Assembly: GCF_932294415.1 (NCBI RefSeq)
Contig: NC_065539.1
Location: 54,083,501-54,147,500 of the forward strand
DNA: 64,000 nt
Reading direction: 5' to 3'
Source of the DNA: Quercus robur
Lineage: Eukaryota; Streptophyta; Magnoliopsida; Fagales; Fagaceae
Position 1 is the first letter of the stretch; the number at the start of each line of letters is the position of its first letter. A model generated the notes under the pieces. The model saw only the letters and a program-made list of their open reading frames with translations. It made no database searches and was not told the DNA's origin. The translations under genes and the position numbers were made by a program. This document shows, one piece after another, positions 23,747 through 36,084 of this stretch.

Positions 23747-24359
23747 TAGGGGTGTTCGTGGTGCGGTGCGATTTTAGGCCATTTTTAACACCGCACTTTG
23801 CGGTGCAGTTTAGCTAAAACCATAACTACACCACACCTTGTTTTTTCGGTCATATATACGGTGCGGTTTAGAGTTTAACTAAAACCATAACCGTACTGCA
23901 CCTCATTTTTATGGTCACATGTGCAATACTATGTATAAGATGCAGTTTGAAGTTGGTATATTTTTCAAATTTTGGGTTTTTCCTACTCAGCCCAAAACTA
24001 ATTATTCCCTATTTTTTGGGCCAAGTTTTTAATTATTAAGCTACTTATTCTTTATTTTGGGTTGGCTTTTCTAGTTAACACTTGCTAGGATTATTAATAT
24101 ATATATTTTTTTTTGGGAAAACTAGGGTTATTAAACTATTAATAATATATTTAATATTAAAAATAAATAAATATATTAATATATAGAGAGGGTGCGGTAC
24201 GGTTTGTGTGGTTTTCTTATTATAAAACTGCAAACCGCATTGCACCATGTGTTGTGGTGCAGTGCGGTGCACTATTACTTGCAGTGCGGAGTGGTTATGC
24301 CATTTTACGAACGGTTTTGGTGCAATTTTGCGGTTTTTGCGGTTTGGCGAACACTCCTA
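23747..24359. mobile_element. hAT-like MITE with 8-bp target duplication
   Basis: The ends are TAGGGGTGTTCG on the left and CGAACACTCCTA on the right, flanked by an exact 8-bp duplication GTCATGAG (23739-23746 and 24360-24367). This is the hAT signature. The interior has repeated gcggtgcg and tgcggtttg subterminal motifs and no transposase. Open frames across it are by-products of the repeats. Confidence 0.9.
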
Positions 24360-24945
24360 GTCATGAGTATCAAAACTTGACACTGTTTAAGTTGAATGAA
24401 ATAGAATCAAGGAACAAAGTCTCCATTATTTTAAGATATTGGAAAGAAAATATTATTTTTCAAAAATCAAATATAATTACTCTAATTTCTTTGTACTTTC
24501 AAATTGTCAATACAATTTATTTTATTTTACATCCCATGTATAAATAATAGATTGCCAATATTGAATATGTTTTTTTAAATAAATAAAAAAATTAAATGTA
24601 AGAGCAATTTTATAGAAAAGAAATCCAACAAATTTTACTAAGACAAATCAACAACAATCTTTAGGAAGTAAAAACTTGAGAGAGAAATTTATATCAGAAT
24701 TTTAGGTCGATATTTCTCAACTGCTTAATAAGCTACCAGTATTTGGAGCTCTTTTATACCAGTGATGCAAAATTATATCACCACAGGGGGCGAAAGAGAA
24801 GGCGAAGAGAGAACAAAAAGAATTTAGGAAAGTGTAAATAAAATTACATGGGATGTTCCAAAAGCCAAAAAAAAAAAAACCCAACTCATAACAGTTCCAT
24901 TATCTTAAAAAGGCAATGAGAAGGATGAGTGGTCTAAGTCAGCAA
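24360..24945. other. 3' flank of RPL20
   Basis: AT-rich DNA downstream of the RPL20 stop. It should contain the 3' UTR. No other gene is seen. Confidence 0.5.
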
Positions 24946-27900
24946 TTACAAAACAATTGAAATGCCTTCCTTTTTAGGAGGAAGCACCACATTCTTGTTT
25001 CCGGGGAATGCATTCCGAGAGATGTCTACCAAGGCCTTGAAACTATATGGTTCATGCATAGACAGTTCTGACAAAACTTTCCTGTTCAGTTGGATGTTCT
25101 CTTTCATTAGTCCATGCATGAAGTTTCCGTAATTAACCTGATAAACACAAACAAGAAGAAAATCATAATCTCACCTATAAAAAAGAAAATATCAGGACAA
25201 AAAAGAGCCAGTAAAATCAATGTCTACCTAATATATTCAATCAAATATTCGCAAAAAATATGAAAATCACTCTACAGAATGTTTTTTTTTTTCCTTTGCA
25301 GACAAGAAGGGCAAGATCTGCATTTGAGCCAACAGTGGAGAACCAGAGAAAATTGGACTTGTCCACAAGGTTACATAATATTTCTCCAGCTCATTGTGGT
25401 AAGAGAAGCAACCATTGATATATATTACACGAAAGAATTACCAATCAAAAAGAGAACCATAACCATAACCATAACCATACAAAACGTATAACATCAGTTC
25501 ACCAAATTCACTGATGTTGGCCTGCATGCACAATAAGATCTTTGTGATTGTGACTTTACCAATCAGCAAAAGGTAAGGAATCACATAGAACTTAGCACAA
25601 CCCGTTCATTCCACAATTCATGACTTTCTCATAACATCAGTACACCAAACCAACATGTTAACCACACTACTTTCTCATGATCATATTCACAGAAGAAGAC
25701 CTTGATCCATGTAGAAAACCTATTATATAGAGGTGGGACCATATTGGTCCAATCCAATTTCTCATATGCCATCTTCCTCAAATCAGGCCTTCACTCTCAA
25801 AAGGACTCAAATCATGGTAGCAGTTTTGTCACAGCTCAGAAGACACTGTAGCGTGTGCAGCTATTGCAGTTTTGAAATCTTTTCAACTCGTATAGCCATT
25901 TGTAAACAAAAGGTTTTAAATGCTACAAAACCCAAAATCCCACTGGGCATTTATAAATCAAATGGAATGAAAAATGAAAAAAAAATACCACAGACCACTA
26001 TACCAAGAATTCACAAAGTAAAATCCAAAAAACAAAAGCTTATAAAACAAAAATTAGGAAAAAAATTTCAAGTTTCAAAACCACAACCATAATGACATCC
26101 AAAACTAAAAATAGATGGACATTTAAATAAATAACCTTAATGTAAAAAGATGCGCGCGCGCGCACACACAGAAAAAAGTCCAAAGTTGGTAAAGCAGACC
26201 TAGCCAAAAAGGAAAATCAGAGAAACAAACACAAACATAACTAAACCAAATAAAAGGGGATTGCAATTTGCAAGAGTCCACCTCATTACTTACCTGTTTG
26301 ACCAATTAAACATATGTCACAGAGAGAGAGAATAATCCTTATATTACCTATTAAACCAACAACAACCAGCCAAGATAAATAGATCAAAACATCTAATGCA
26401 GGACTTACAAAAAGAGAGTATGGGGTGGGAAAACAATTATGTGTTATTAATCGAAAAGTAGTTACATCTTACTTTTTATAAGTAAAAACAAAAAAGACAT
26501 CTTACAATTATTTTTCTTCATGGTAAACCATCAAATACAACTAGGACACCTGTTCTATTAGCTTCATTAAGCTTTCATTATAGATCTTGCTGCCAATGAG
26601 TTGCCCAGTAAAGTGATAAACTTTCCTATCCAACTCGTTTTGGAAATAGTTGAAAAAATACAATCAGGAAACCATGTCACCTATGGGGAACATACCATGA
26701 AATTAAAGTCTTTATGTGCAGGAAAATGGAGCAAGGGTAAATCCACTCATTCATCAATATACACATGTTCCATATTGCAGAATTCTGACGCATAGTAGAA
26801 GTCTCTGGTCTCCTATTCCAGAAAGTTTTTATTACTTACACCTAAGAAAATGAAGTGGAATGTGAAAAATGAGTTGACAGTTTCTTTAGTGTGAAACTTT
26901 TTTTCTCATGGACAGAATTAGGGTGATAAATCTTGGATTCTTAAGGATCATCCCCCCCCCCCCCCCCCCCACCCCCCTCTGGGTCTTTTAGTTTTTTTGT
27001 TCCCAAGGTTTTACAATTCGAAAAGTTCAATTAGTTGTTTTAAGCTGATGTCTCTTCCAATCAGGCTGCCTAATTATATATGCTAAAAAGAACCATCTAT
27101 AAAAAGGGGGAAAAAAAAAGAAAGATAACAGAGGTGAGTGGTATTACCTATCAAGAAAATAATTTGGATCACAGCCTTCTAATAACCTATCCAAGTTTTC
27201 TTTAATAATATACACCAAAAGAGGTTGGACATTGGTGTAATGGCAAGCGCACTTTGACCAAGTGATGCATCATGGGTTTTAGTTTGAGAGTCATTCTCTC
27301 CAAAACTAGGGATAAGGTTACCTACTAACCACCTCTCTCAAACTCTACAAAAGCGAGGAACCTTATGCATTGGGTACGACCTTTTTATTATTATTATCAT
27401 ACACTAAAACTATTGAAACTAAACATTCATGATTATAGAAGAGGGGAATCACTTATCATAAGAGGGATATACTAGAATGAAGCTGATATCAATTAGGTTC
27501 ACCCTCACCATACCATACTGAAAGGTAAAGGTACCTGTAGCAAATATCACAATTCGCAAAGAGGTAAATTCTATCATTATGTGTTCTGTGTAAATGGTAA
27601 AACAAGTTCCCATTCCAGTTCTGGTTTGCATACGACAATTATTGATGTTCTAGAATACGTCAAGTCAATGCTTACAATACACTAATCAACATATTCGTTT
27701 CCACATAAAACTGAGTATACTTTAATTCATAAACTAGATTACTAAAGGGAATACATATATTTTCTGTAACGCTATACAGCTATACAAGTATCAAGGACAT
27801 TGGGATGCTTATCATCTTTCTCAAAAATAGCATTGAGATCACCATCAACAAGAAAATAATCAGCCACTCAGGCTTTAACAGATTGTTTGTGATCAAAAGG

Positions 27901-28927
27901 TCCAAAGAACAACCAAATAGATTGAATGTATCTAGCTTAACACAGAGCAGTCCAAATTAAATCTACTAACTGATAAGCCATTTAAATCACTGGCAACATT
28001 CTTATAGGCCATAGCCAGTGTCCAGGGAAAATAAGATATTTATACCTAATAATTGCAGCCTAGCAGTTATTTTGCTTGATAAATATCATGTCAGTGACTT
28101 CCCAGTTCAATCAATCAGTTTTTCAACATCATCAGCCTATCAACATGAGAGCTTCAAACCCAGCTCTAAATCATTTATTTTCCAACCTTTTCATCTCCTA
28201 AATCATAATACATACAACAACACTAGTCCATCTAGGGAAATAAAAACGATCTCTTGATTTATCACATCTCAACATGTATTCTTTCAATACAGCTACATGA
28301 ATATATTCTACCTGGCACAACAGAAGGCTGTATTAATTTCCCACCTCTTAATATATAAATCAAGTAACAGTATAACACTAGCTCATATACTATGGTTAGC
28401 TCCTAATAACCTGCAATCCACATATGTCTCATTTTACCATATTAATGAAAAACTATTTCGCTTATCCACTATAGAGTGCAGACAACTTCTCTTTGTTCTG
28501 CATCATTTTTACTACTTAATTAAATAGCAAATAGTTACATATGCCAGTTCAAAATGAATTTTTTAAGTCTTCAAGCTCCACAGATCTAAGGATACATAAC
28601 CAAGCATACATAACGGGATGCTCAACGCTAACTGTACCCAATAAACCAAAACATTAATTTGCAGACAAATACAAGTAGCAAATAAAGAAATCAACTAACA
28701 AATAATTATGCAGGAGAAATGAGAAGAAAGGAAAAGCATACACCGTGTTGACGGGTGCCAGCGTTGATGCGCTGGATCCAGAGAGAGCGCATGTCGCGCT
28801 TCTTGTTGCGGCGGTCTCTGTAGGAGTACTGCAAGGCCTTCTCGACTCTCTCTCTGGCTATCCTTATGCAGTTCTTGGCCCTGCCCCTGAACCCCTTTGC
28901 AAGCTTCAATATCCTGTCCTTATGCAT
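24946..28927 (-). CDS. RPL20: Mitochondrial large-subunit ribosomal protein bL20 (nuclear gene)
   Basis: There are two coding exons on the minus strand. Exon 1 is 28742-28927 (62 codons, donor ggt|gtatgc) and exon 2 is 24946-25137 (acceptor ttatcag, stop TAA). The joined product has 125 residues. Exon 1 has the basic rRNA-binding helix region typical of bL20 ([20 protein letters not shown], then [20 protein letters not shown] and NAGTRQHG). Exon 2 continues [10 protein letters not shown], then [13 protein letters not shown] and FKALVDIS. Length and intron position agree with plant nuclear bL20 genes; plastids encode their own L20, so mitochondria are the likely destination. There is no long presequence before the conserved start. 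The intron (25138-28741) is about 3.6 kb and contains a SINE. The duplicated copy in unit 1 keeps intron sequence only. It binds 23S-type rRNA early in large-subunit assembly (family knowledge). Confidence 0.94.
26948..26970. repeat. Poly-C tract
   Basis: A long C run inside the RPL20 intron. The matching place in unit 1 (about 1390-1400) has only a short C run followed by T, so the tract expanded after the duplication or was lost there. Confidence 0.7.
27219..27394 (+). mobile_element. tRNA-derived SINE (Au-like), unit 2 copy
   Basis: This is the same SINE as at 1706-1885, in the RPL20 intron. It shares the start gaggttggacattggtgta and the T-rich end, and has imperfect flanking tatacac / catacac repeats. 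Its presence at the same place in both units makes it older than the duplication. Confidence 0.7.
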
Positions 28928-29760
28928 CTTTCTTTCTTTCTTTGCTCAGCCTATTCACACACACAAACAAACAAACAAACACAAACCCAACTCAATGTCA
29001 TGGTTCAATCATTGATTGCTATATCAACAAAGGAATTTTACCAATAAAGGAAATACCCAACTCAATATGAGTATTAATTGGTAAGAGATGTGATAGTGAC
29101 TCAGTGTGGTTGGGTGGAGTAGGAGGGTTTTAGATTAGAGTCTCAAGTCTGAATAAGTGAAAGCAAATTGGACTACAAAAACTGGCTTGAGCATACCCAT
29201 GAATTAGAAAACCAAGTCAGCCAAAGGTTACATTTTTAAAGCATCAAGATGAATCGGCTTTTGGGAAGTAGTAAGGCTGTGTCTGGTTTAATCAGCTGGG
29301 CTTAGACAAACAGTAATAGGATGTGGTGGGTGGATGTTTTGGGACTATAATTCTCTCATCACTGTGAGGAGGAGTATAATTATTTGTATATGAGCACAAA
29401 GGAAAAATAATTAACTTTGAACTCTTTAGATCTTCAAAATTATAACTTTCTTTTCCTGTGTCTTGTGAGCTATCAAAGTGTTGCAGGCCTAATAAAGTGA
29501 GGCCACACAATAAATAGTACATATCAAACCACTTGCTGCAACCCGTACTCAAATCAAGCTATGAATTTTATTTAATCAGAAAGTCACCTGTTTTTCCATT
29601 GAATCTCAAGCTATGAATCTTTCTAAACTCCCCTAAACCTTTCTTCTAAGCTTTTCAAAAAAAAAAAAAAAATCCAATTTTTGTTGGTTTTTGATGAAAA
29701 TACGAATTAAGAGCAGAGTGAGAGAGAGACAGACCTGTGTTTGAACGCAGAGCCGGAGCC
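28928..29760 (-). promoter_or_regulatory. RPL20 leader and upstream region
   Basis: Upstream of the RPL20 ATG the minus strand reads as an A/G-rich leader (gagcaaagaaagaaagaaag). A CT-rich stretch near 29710-29735 could be the end of a non-coding first exon or promoter DNA. A weak donor-like site at about 29734 would allow a 5' UTR intron. A G run at 29797-29812 (C on the minus strand) lies just beyond. Exact exon limits cannot be set from sequence alone. Confidence 0.3.
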
Positions 29761-30242
29761 GGAGCTATGGATGAGCGACGGTGAGTTGGGGAGTTGGGGG
29801 GGGGGGGGGGGTGGGTGGGACCGTGTGTGTGTATGTGAGAGAAAATGGGTTTTAGGGGTTTTTGAGTTTTCTATAGGGAGGTTAATTCTGTCTTTTCATT
29901 ATAAGTCTAAAAAAAAAAAAAAGGGTATTACTATTTCCTCTGGTTTATTTTTAGTTTTTTTGGTTAGTGAGTAGTGAGTAGAGTGGTAGTGGCTACGACT
30001 CAGTGTTTCAGGGAGAAGAAGGAGATAGGGGAGGTGATGATATATATTAAATATTAAATATAAAAAGAGAAGAGGGGTTTGCTTGCGTTCTTTGTGGTTT
30101 TGCTGTTTCGGCTTCAGCCACAATACCTCTCTAATTCTTTTTATATTTTTATTCATTCCTTTCGGGGTTTCGGCTAATCTCTCTCTCTCTCTCTCTCTCA
30201 ATTTCTTTCTTTCTTTTTAAACTCTCTCTTTATTTCATTCTT
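29761..30242 (+). promoter_or_regulatory. Possible divergent leader with first-exon donor
   Basis: The plus strand holds a CT microsatellite (about 30179-30198), a T/C-rich leader and a splice donor ctt|gtaaga at 30243. This suggests a non-coding first exon of a plus-strand gene running away from RPL20. In unit 1 the duplicated homology begins exactly at this donor (3381). I could not follow the transcript to a recognisable coding exon, so gene identity is unknown and the gene may be dead. Confidence 0.3.
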
Positions 30243-31567
30243 GTAAGAATCAGCCTTATTATATGATCGATCTGTTCTTACTTTTCGAATGCGAGTTACT
30301 GAGTTTTTGTTTCAGATTATGGAGATTTGATTAGCTTTCAAGTGCCCCAGTTCGATCTATATTTTATTGTTCCGTATCTGATCTTTGACTAGTAATGAGC
30401 TTTTTTTTTTCTGGGTCAAATTCTATTCGAGCAAAAATTCTCTCTGGCTCAGCAGTGGATCACATTACATCTTTTTTGCATCTGCTTTTGTTGAGCATTA
30501 TTTTTTCTTCCTTACCCAAAACACTCTCCGTATTACACTTTTCTGGATTATGTTTTTTTGTAGACGGTTCAGTACTGAGGAGCAAGTGTGGTCTTTGAAG
30601 ACTGAGCTGACATAGGCAATAGAGAGAGATGTCAAGGGAGTTGGTGGTAGGTCTTTGAATGATGGTGCACTTTCTTTATTTCTGTCTCTGTGTGTGTGTG
30701 TTTTTTTTAATAATTTTATGAATTTTAGATGGCTTTAACATAGGCACTAGATTAAATTCATTGTCTAAAAATTACCACTAATAAAATGTCTTGATGACAA
30801 AAGGCCAAGCAATGAGTCTTCCAAATTATGCTACCTTTATATTACCTTATAATTTTTTTTTTAAAAATCTTTTGAAGGCATTACTTCTCTGCAACAATTA
30901 TTTATTCACTATTTTCATTGTTTTAACTCCATAAGGCCCTATTTGGCTAGATAAGTTCTTTTTAAGCATTCAGCTGTTTTGATGACCTTATATTGGTATT
31001 AATTAGATTACCAATTTAAAGTGGAGTTGTTAAAGCCTGTCGGTCTAGATATTTATTTGAGATCTCTTTCAATACAATCCCTATTAAGACAGCTTTTTTT
31101 TTTTTCTAATAGGTCCTATTAAGACAACATTGATCCTGCGTTGTTTCACATTTTAGCATTATAAGGTCTTGGAATTTCCCTTAGGGGCAGTTGCATGTCT
31201 AACATGTTTGTGTGTGTGAGAGAGAGAGAGAGAAAGGCTTATAAATTAGCACGTGGGTGGAATTTACACTACCAAGAACTATTATTGTCAATGTGAACTA
31301 GATGATTCTTTTTCCTTGGGTTTAAAATGATTTCGTGTCATTTTCTTTGAAAATTTTCTAGCATGGAATCCTAAATTACCTCTCTTTAGGATTCTTCCTG
31401 TTCATCCTTGGCTAAGTTGCCTTGGTAATGGTGGAAAAAGAATTCATAAAGCCTACTATGTCATTATAATAATATACTTACCATCATATACAAACATCTT
31501 TGAAGACATATTTGTACAGCTCTGTCATTTTGATACAATTATTAGATATTGCTTTTCATGTGTTTAA

Positions 31568-31890
31568 GTTTTGGGTAAAATACTATTTTGGTCTCTAAAC
31601 TTTACCAAAAGTTTGTTTTTCATCCCTAAACTTTAAAAAGTTTTTTTTTTCATCCTTAAACTTTGTAAGGACTTTTTTCAATAGCTTAGAGATAAAAGTA
31701 GGGATGAAAAAAGAACATTTTTCAATAGTTTAGGAATGAAAAAAGATATTTTTTAAAGTTTAAGGACAGAGATAACACATTTTCAATAGTTTAGAGACAA
31801 AATACAAACTTTTTAATAGTTTAGGAACGAAAAATGATCTTCTTAAATTTTAGGGATGAAAGACCAACTTTTGGTAAACTTTTTTCTAAT
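31568..31890. mobile_element. MITE-like inverted repeat, block B unit 2
   Basis: Third copy of the element at 4801-5126, carried by block B. It has the same gggtaaaatactattttggt start and the same inverted layout. Confidence 0.6.
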
Positions 31891-32010
31891 TCTTTGTTCT
31901 CATCAATGCCATGAGAAATGTTATCAAGGCTTCAAGATGGGTTTTCTAATTTTTTATATCATTTTTACATAGGTTATAAGTCATCTTCATTGGGTAGGAT
32001 AAGAAAGAAA

Positions 32011-32065
32011 ATGGCGTACAAGAATCAAGTGATTACTTGCCACACTGTTGAGGCTTACGAAAATG
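32011..32065 (+). pseudogene. Orphan thioredoxin h-like first exon, unit 2
   Basis: The 55 bp translate to MAYKNQVITCHTVEAYEN and end at the same possible donor as the copy at 5246-5300. The open frame and the ITCHTVEAY core are kept, but two residues at the start differ. No active-site exon is found downstream. It is a fragment, not a working thioredoxin. Confidence 0.48.
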
Positions 32066-33071
32066 GTATTTTGAATACCATCGTCTATTGTAGTTAAAAG
32101 GGCTTTTGTGAAAACGGCTTTTGTTAAAAACTAAGCCAAAAATACATTTCTAAAAAAAAAAAAAAAAAAGAAAAAAAAAAAGAAGAAGCCAAGAATACAA
32201 AGTGGGCATAAAATGTAATAGGTTAAGCAGGTATCAATAATAAAAAAATATATCTTCATTGTAGATGATTGTAGGTATTTGATAAAGAGCTTCATTTGAA
32301 GTGACTGACATCATTCATTATGGAAATTTAACCTTTGGGTTAATGCCTTAGCAAAGCCTAGCTACTTTGGTTGGAAAATTATGATTTTTGTATTTACTCT
32401 TGGGAGATTTTGAACAACAGATTGTATCTTTAAGTCATATATAGGTTCAAAGAATCAATCTTAGTGACATAGATAAACATAGATTGTATCTTTAAGTCAT
32501 ATATAGGCTCTAAGAATCAATCTTAGTAACATAGATAAACATTTATCGGAGGAGTTTTTATAATTCATTTGTTAATTTTGTAGATTATTAAGTTTTCATT
32601 TGTAATAAAGATTTTATATGAATGGGATTAGCTACCTTTGCCATTTATTTTTATTCGTAAGTGTTGTAATAAGCGATGATGATTCAAATGGAAGATCTTT
32701 CTTCCTCCTCTTCTTCTTCTTCTTCTTCTTGCAATCAAAGGGAGTAGCATGTGCCACCGCTACTAGTTTCTTTGTAAAAAGCTCGTTGGAGGAGTTTATA
32801 AGGCAAATGAAAGACAACCACAAAACAAAACTAGTAATAAAGATGAAGTTGGGCTTAGAAATCTAATACTATATGTATAAACAGAAGCTGAGAGAAAGTT
32901 GATTCCTATAATTAAGGCTGTTCTACCACATAAGAAGAAAAAAAACCTCTTAAATTCTTGCTATGTATACAATTTAAAAGTTACAAAATACTGCACGTTG
33001 TACTGCAGTCTATATGGTTCAAAACAAAAAAATGGTTAAACTGAAAGAGACTGAGAGAGAGAGAGTCTAAT

Positions 33072-33111
<40 letters not shown>

Positions 33112-34352
33112 AGTCGATTAGGCACAGAGAGTGGAGAGAGAGAAAACTGAGAAATCTGTCCGCCAACTGTGTCAAGAATTAAGACAGTCCAGGCCCCTAC
33201 CACGTCAAGTTTAAACAATGCCTCTGACAGGTTCCTATTCTTACTCTGACTCTTTTTTTTTTTTCCCACAAATTTAAAGTTAAATTAGTTTTATTATATG
33301 TTTTCAAATTTTACAATTGCAGTTGGATTTTTGTTCCAGAAATTAGGGTTAAGGAAATCAGAATTATGATATGTGACTATTTTTATTAAATATTTTCAGT
33401 AATGGGTATGTTTGAATTCTTTTCTTTTGGATTTAAATCATTCAATTTCTTTCTTTGCAAAAATGAAGTGGAATCTTTCTACAATCTAGTCTCTAATTTA
33501 ATCAAAGCAAAGGTACTAATTTCTTTTCCTAACATTCTCTTCAATTATGGTTTGCTGTCAATTTAGGAATTTGGATTCATGACCATTTTCCTCTCTATTT
33601 GTTAAAATCAGGGAGAACCCCTCACAATATGAAAATCCTACCTAAGTTTTAATGGCCTCTTACATGTTCTTTTTTTTGTTAAGGGTGGGGGGGAGTGAAA
33701 TTGTGCGATTTTGAAATCTGATAGTATAACTCTCTTTATACTAAGTTTATTACTTTGTAGGTTTTAGTTGATTTTTTTTAAAAGATATTTTTTAAGTCTT
33801 GATTTTGTTGTTTTTGATGTTGGGTTTTAATGAGTTTAAATTGTGAAATCTGAGAGTATAATGTTCTTTGTACAAAGTTGATTACTTTGTAGGTTGTGGC
33901 AAAGATTAATTTTCTAAGAGATTCCTAAGCTTTGGTTTTGGTGTTTACAATGTTTTGATTTTTTGGTTTTGCATGTAGTTTTACAATCTTGAAAGTTAAT
34001 TAGGAATCTGTTTGGTACTGAGAACAAATATTAAACAAAAGTAAAAGGAATTGCAGCCAGTTTTAAAGTTTTGTTTTTTGTTTGTTTCAAATTTCAATTA
34101 CGTTTGTTAGTTTACTTTGCTAATTGTGGATTACTTCTGATATTTAAATACCATGAAATTAAAAAAAAAAAAATTTAAATACCATGAAATTTCAGTAAGT
34201 TGAGGAGACAATTAGAGAATCTATCATGTAGTCATGTGAGAAAATTCAGTAATTTAAGGCTTTACATGGTACTTAACTCAACTGAGATTTTTTCTTCTAA
34301 ATTTGTGAATGATGGAAGTATATGATTTACCTAAATTATAGTGTAATGTATC

Positions 34353-36076
34353 AAGTTACCTTTGTTAGTTTTCTTAATCCTCTTATACTTTTAAGTTTAT
34401 TTTGGAAGAGAATGATGGGTGGCACCATAGCAAAAGCTTATAAATAGAGGGGTTCACAAATTGAAGAAGCCACAATATTGGGTAATATGTCTTTAGTAAA
34501 CTTTGGTACTTGGTCTTACTATAGTTTGACAATGTACTGCAAATTGACGGTGGGCATGATATTCTGTGTTTGTTTCATACTTCCAGTTGTGCTATTTTGA
34601 TCCTGAAGCTTCTAGTGGGAGGAGATGGAACTGCTGAAGAGAATAGATAGTGCACAGTTATAAAGTAATTTATTCTTCTTTAGTGCTTCTTTTAGGTACT
34701 ATTTATCTATTTCATTATATTATTTACCTCATTCAATGCATTTTCTGTTGTAATGTATGATAAACAATATTCCAAAGTTATTATATGAAGACCAAAAGAA
34801 AATTACAGTTGTATGGTTGTTTGTAATTCTGTTTAGCAAGTCAATGTAGTTAAGTTTTGTGATAGGTGATCTGCAAGATTATAAACTCACAATCCTATTA
34901 GGTAATTCACAACTTAAATTACAAAAGATATCCATCTATGACTAGAGAATGACCACCGAAAGCACAATTGCAATTTGATTATGCACGCCAACTTAGTCTC
35001 ATTGAGTATTTCATTTAGAACTTTCAGTTTATCATTATATAAGCATTACAGAAAAATGTATGCAGACACACACCCACACACACACTCTTATAGAGAGATC
35101 ATCTTTGTTAAAAACATCAAAACATTTCTCCCCGTATTCCATTTTGCTTTAGTTTTTGTTTTATTTTTTCAGGTCTGAGAAAATAGTTTTATAACTTATA
35201 AGTTAATCTATTGGAAACAAAATTTAGAGTTATGTGTACTTATGAGGGAAAATGCTATATTGTATAAAAATTAAATTTATAGCTCTCTTTTTCACTCTCT
35301 TATGCTAATTGCCTATGATGAGTCAATGAATCACTTTGCATAGATTGTTATGTTCTAGGTGTTCACTACTCTTTATATTAAAGGCTTTAATGCTGCCTAT
35401 ATTGATTCTCAGGATAAAACTTCAAATGGAAGTTTAAGACCTAGGGTAAAAGTGTTTGTGAACATGTGCAGAGAGAGAAGCCTGTAATTGCCAGATAAGA
35501 ACAATTGCTGAAGAGTTACAAAAATGTAACAATCAATAATATAACTTTTCAAAAAATTTTGAAACTCTTCCACCTTTCTTCTGATTTGGTAGGTACAGGC
35601 TCCCCTAGCTTATGATGACTTATGCGCAAAAAGTTTTGAGGTGCTGTGGAAGAAATATTTTCTTAAGTTATTGCATTTTTGCTTTAGAAACATCTGTAAT
35701 ATTACTATCCGCCTAATGACCATTATTCAACTATGATATAGCTTTTGATATGGTCTTCTAGGGTAAATATGAAGGCAAATGTTTGATGATTCAAAAAAAT
35801 TTCTTACCATAAATTGTGTAATTTATAAATTTTTATTTACCTAAGTTAGACCATATTTCTTTCTGCTGTCTTATTCTTTTTTTTTTTTTTCAAAAATTTT
35901 AAATATGTGTGTAGGGTATACCGTTGACTCTGTGAATATTAAAGCAAAAATGTTGTTTATACTTAGCTGGTTGAACTTAGACATTGATGCTCAAGATATT
36001 TGTATGCATGAGTAGACAATATCAACCAAGTCATAAATAGTTACTTTCCTGTGCATTACACTGGTTACACGCTCCT
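34353..36076. other. Unit 2 stretch missing from unit 1
   Basis: This AT-rich DNA follows block B in unit 2 but has no counterpart in unit 1, where the second block B copy joins block C directly. One short open patch near 35600-35650 (APLAYDDLCAKSFE) follows a cag and might be an exon remnant, but I do not recognise it. Nothing else is gene-like. Confidence 0.45.
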
Positions 36077-36084
36077 AGAAATAG

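Larger units (their letters stand above)
30243..34352 (+). repeat. Block B, unit 2 copy
   Basis: This is the counterpart of 3381-8310. It has the same inverted-repeat element (31568-31890), the same orphan thioredoxin-like exon (32011-32065) and a GA microsatellite (about 33058-33108), and it lacks the solo LTR of unit 1. No complete coding region is seen. Short frames such as the one ending at 32866 are open in one copy only. Confidence 0.75.

Noticed and set aside
24075-24547. Frames spanning the hAT-like MITE
   Set aside because: They are caused by subterminal repeats of the element and extend into AT-rich flank without coding character.
32618-32866. Open frame near the thioredoxin-like exon that might be a further exon
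   Set aside because: The similarity to the segment after HTVEAW is too weak, no WCGPC follows, and the frame is broken in the unit 1 copies.
34582-34650. Possible exon after an acceptor-like cttccag (reads CYFDPEASSGRRWN)
   Set aside because: It reaches a stop after 14 codons, has no family match I know and has no partner exon.
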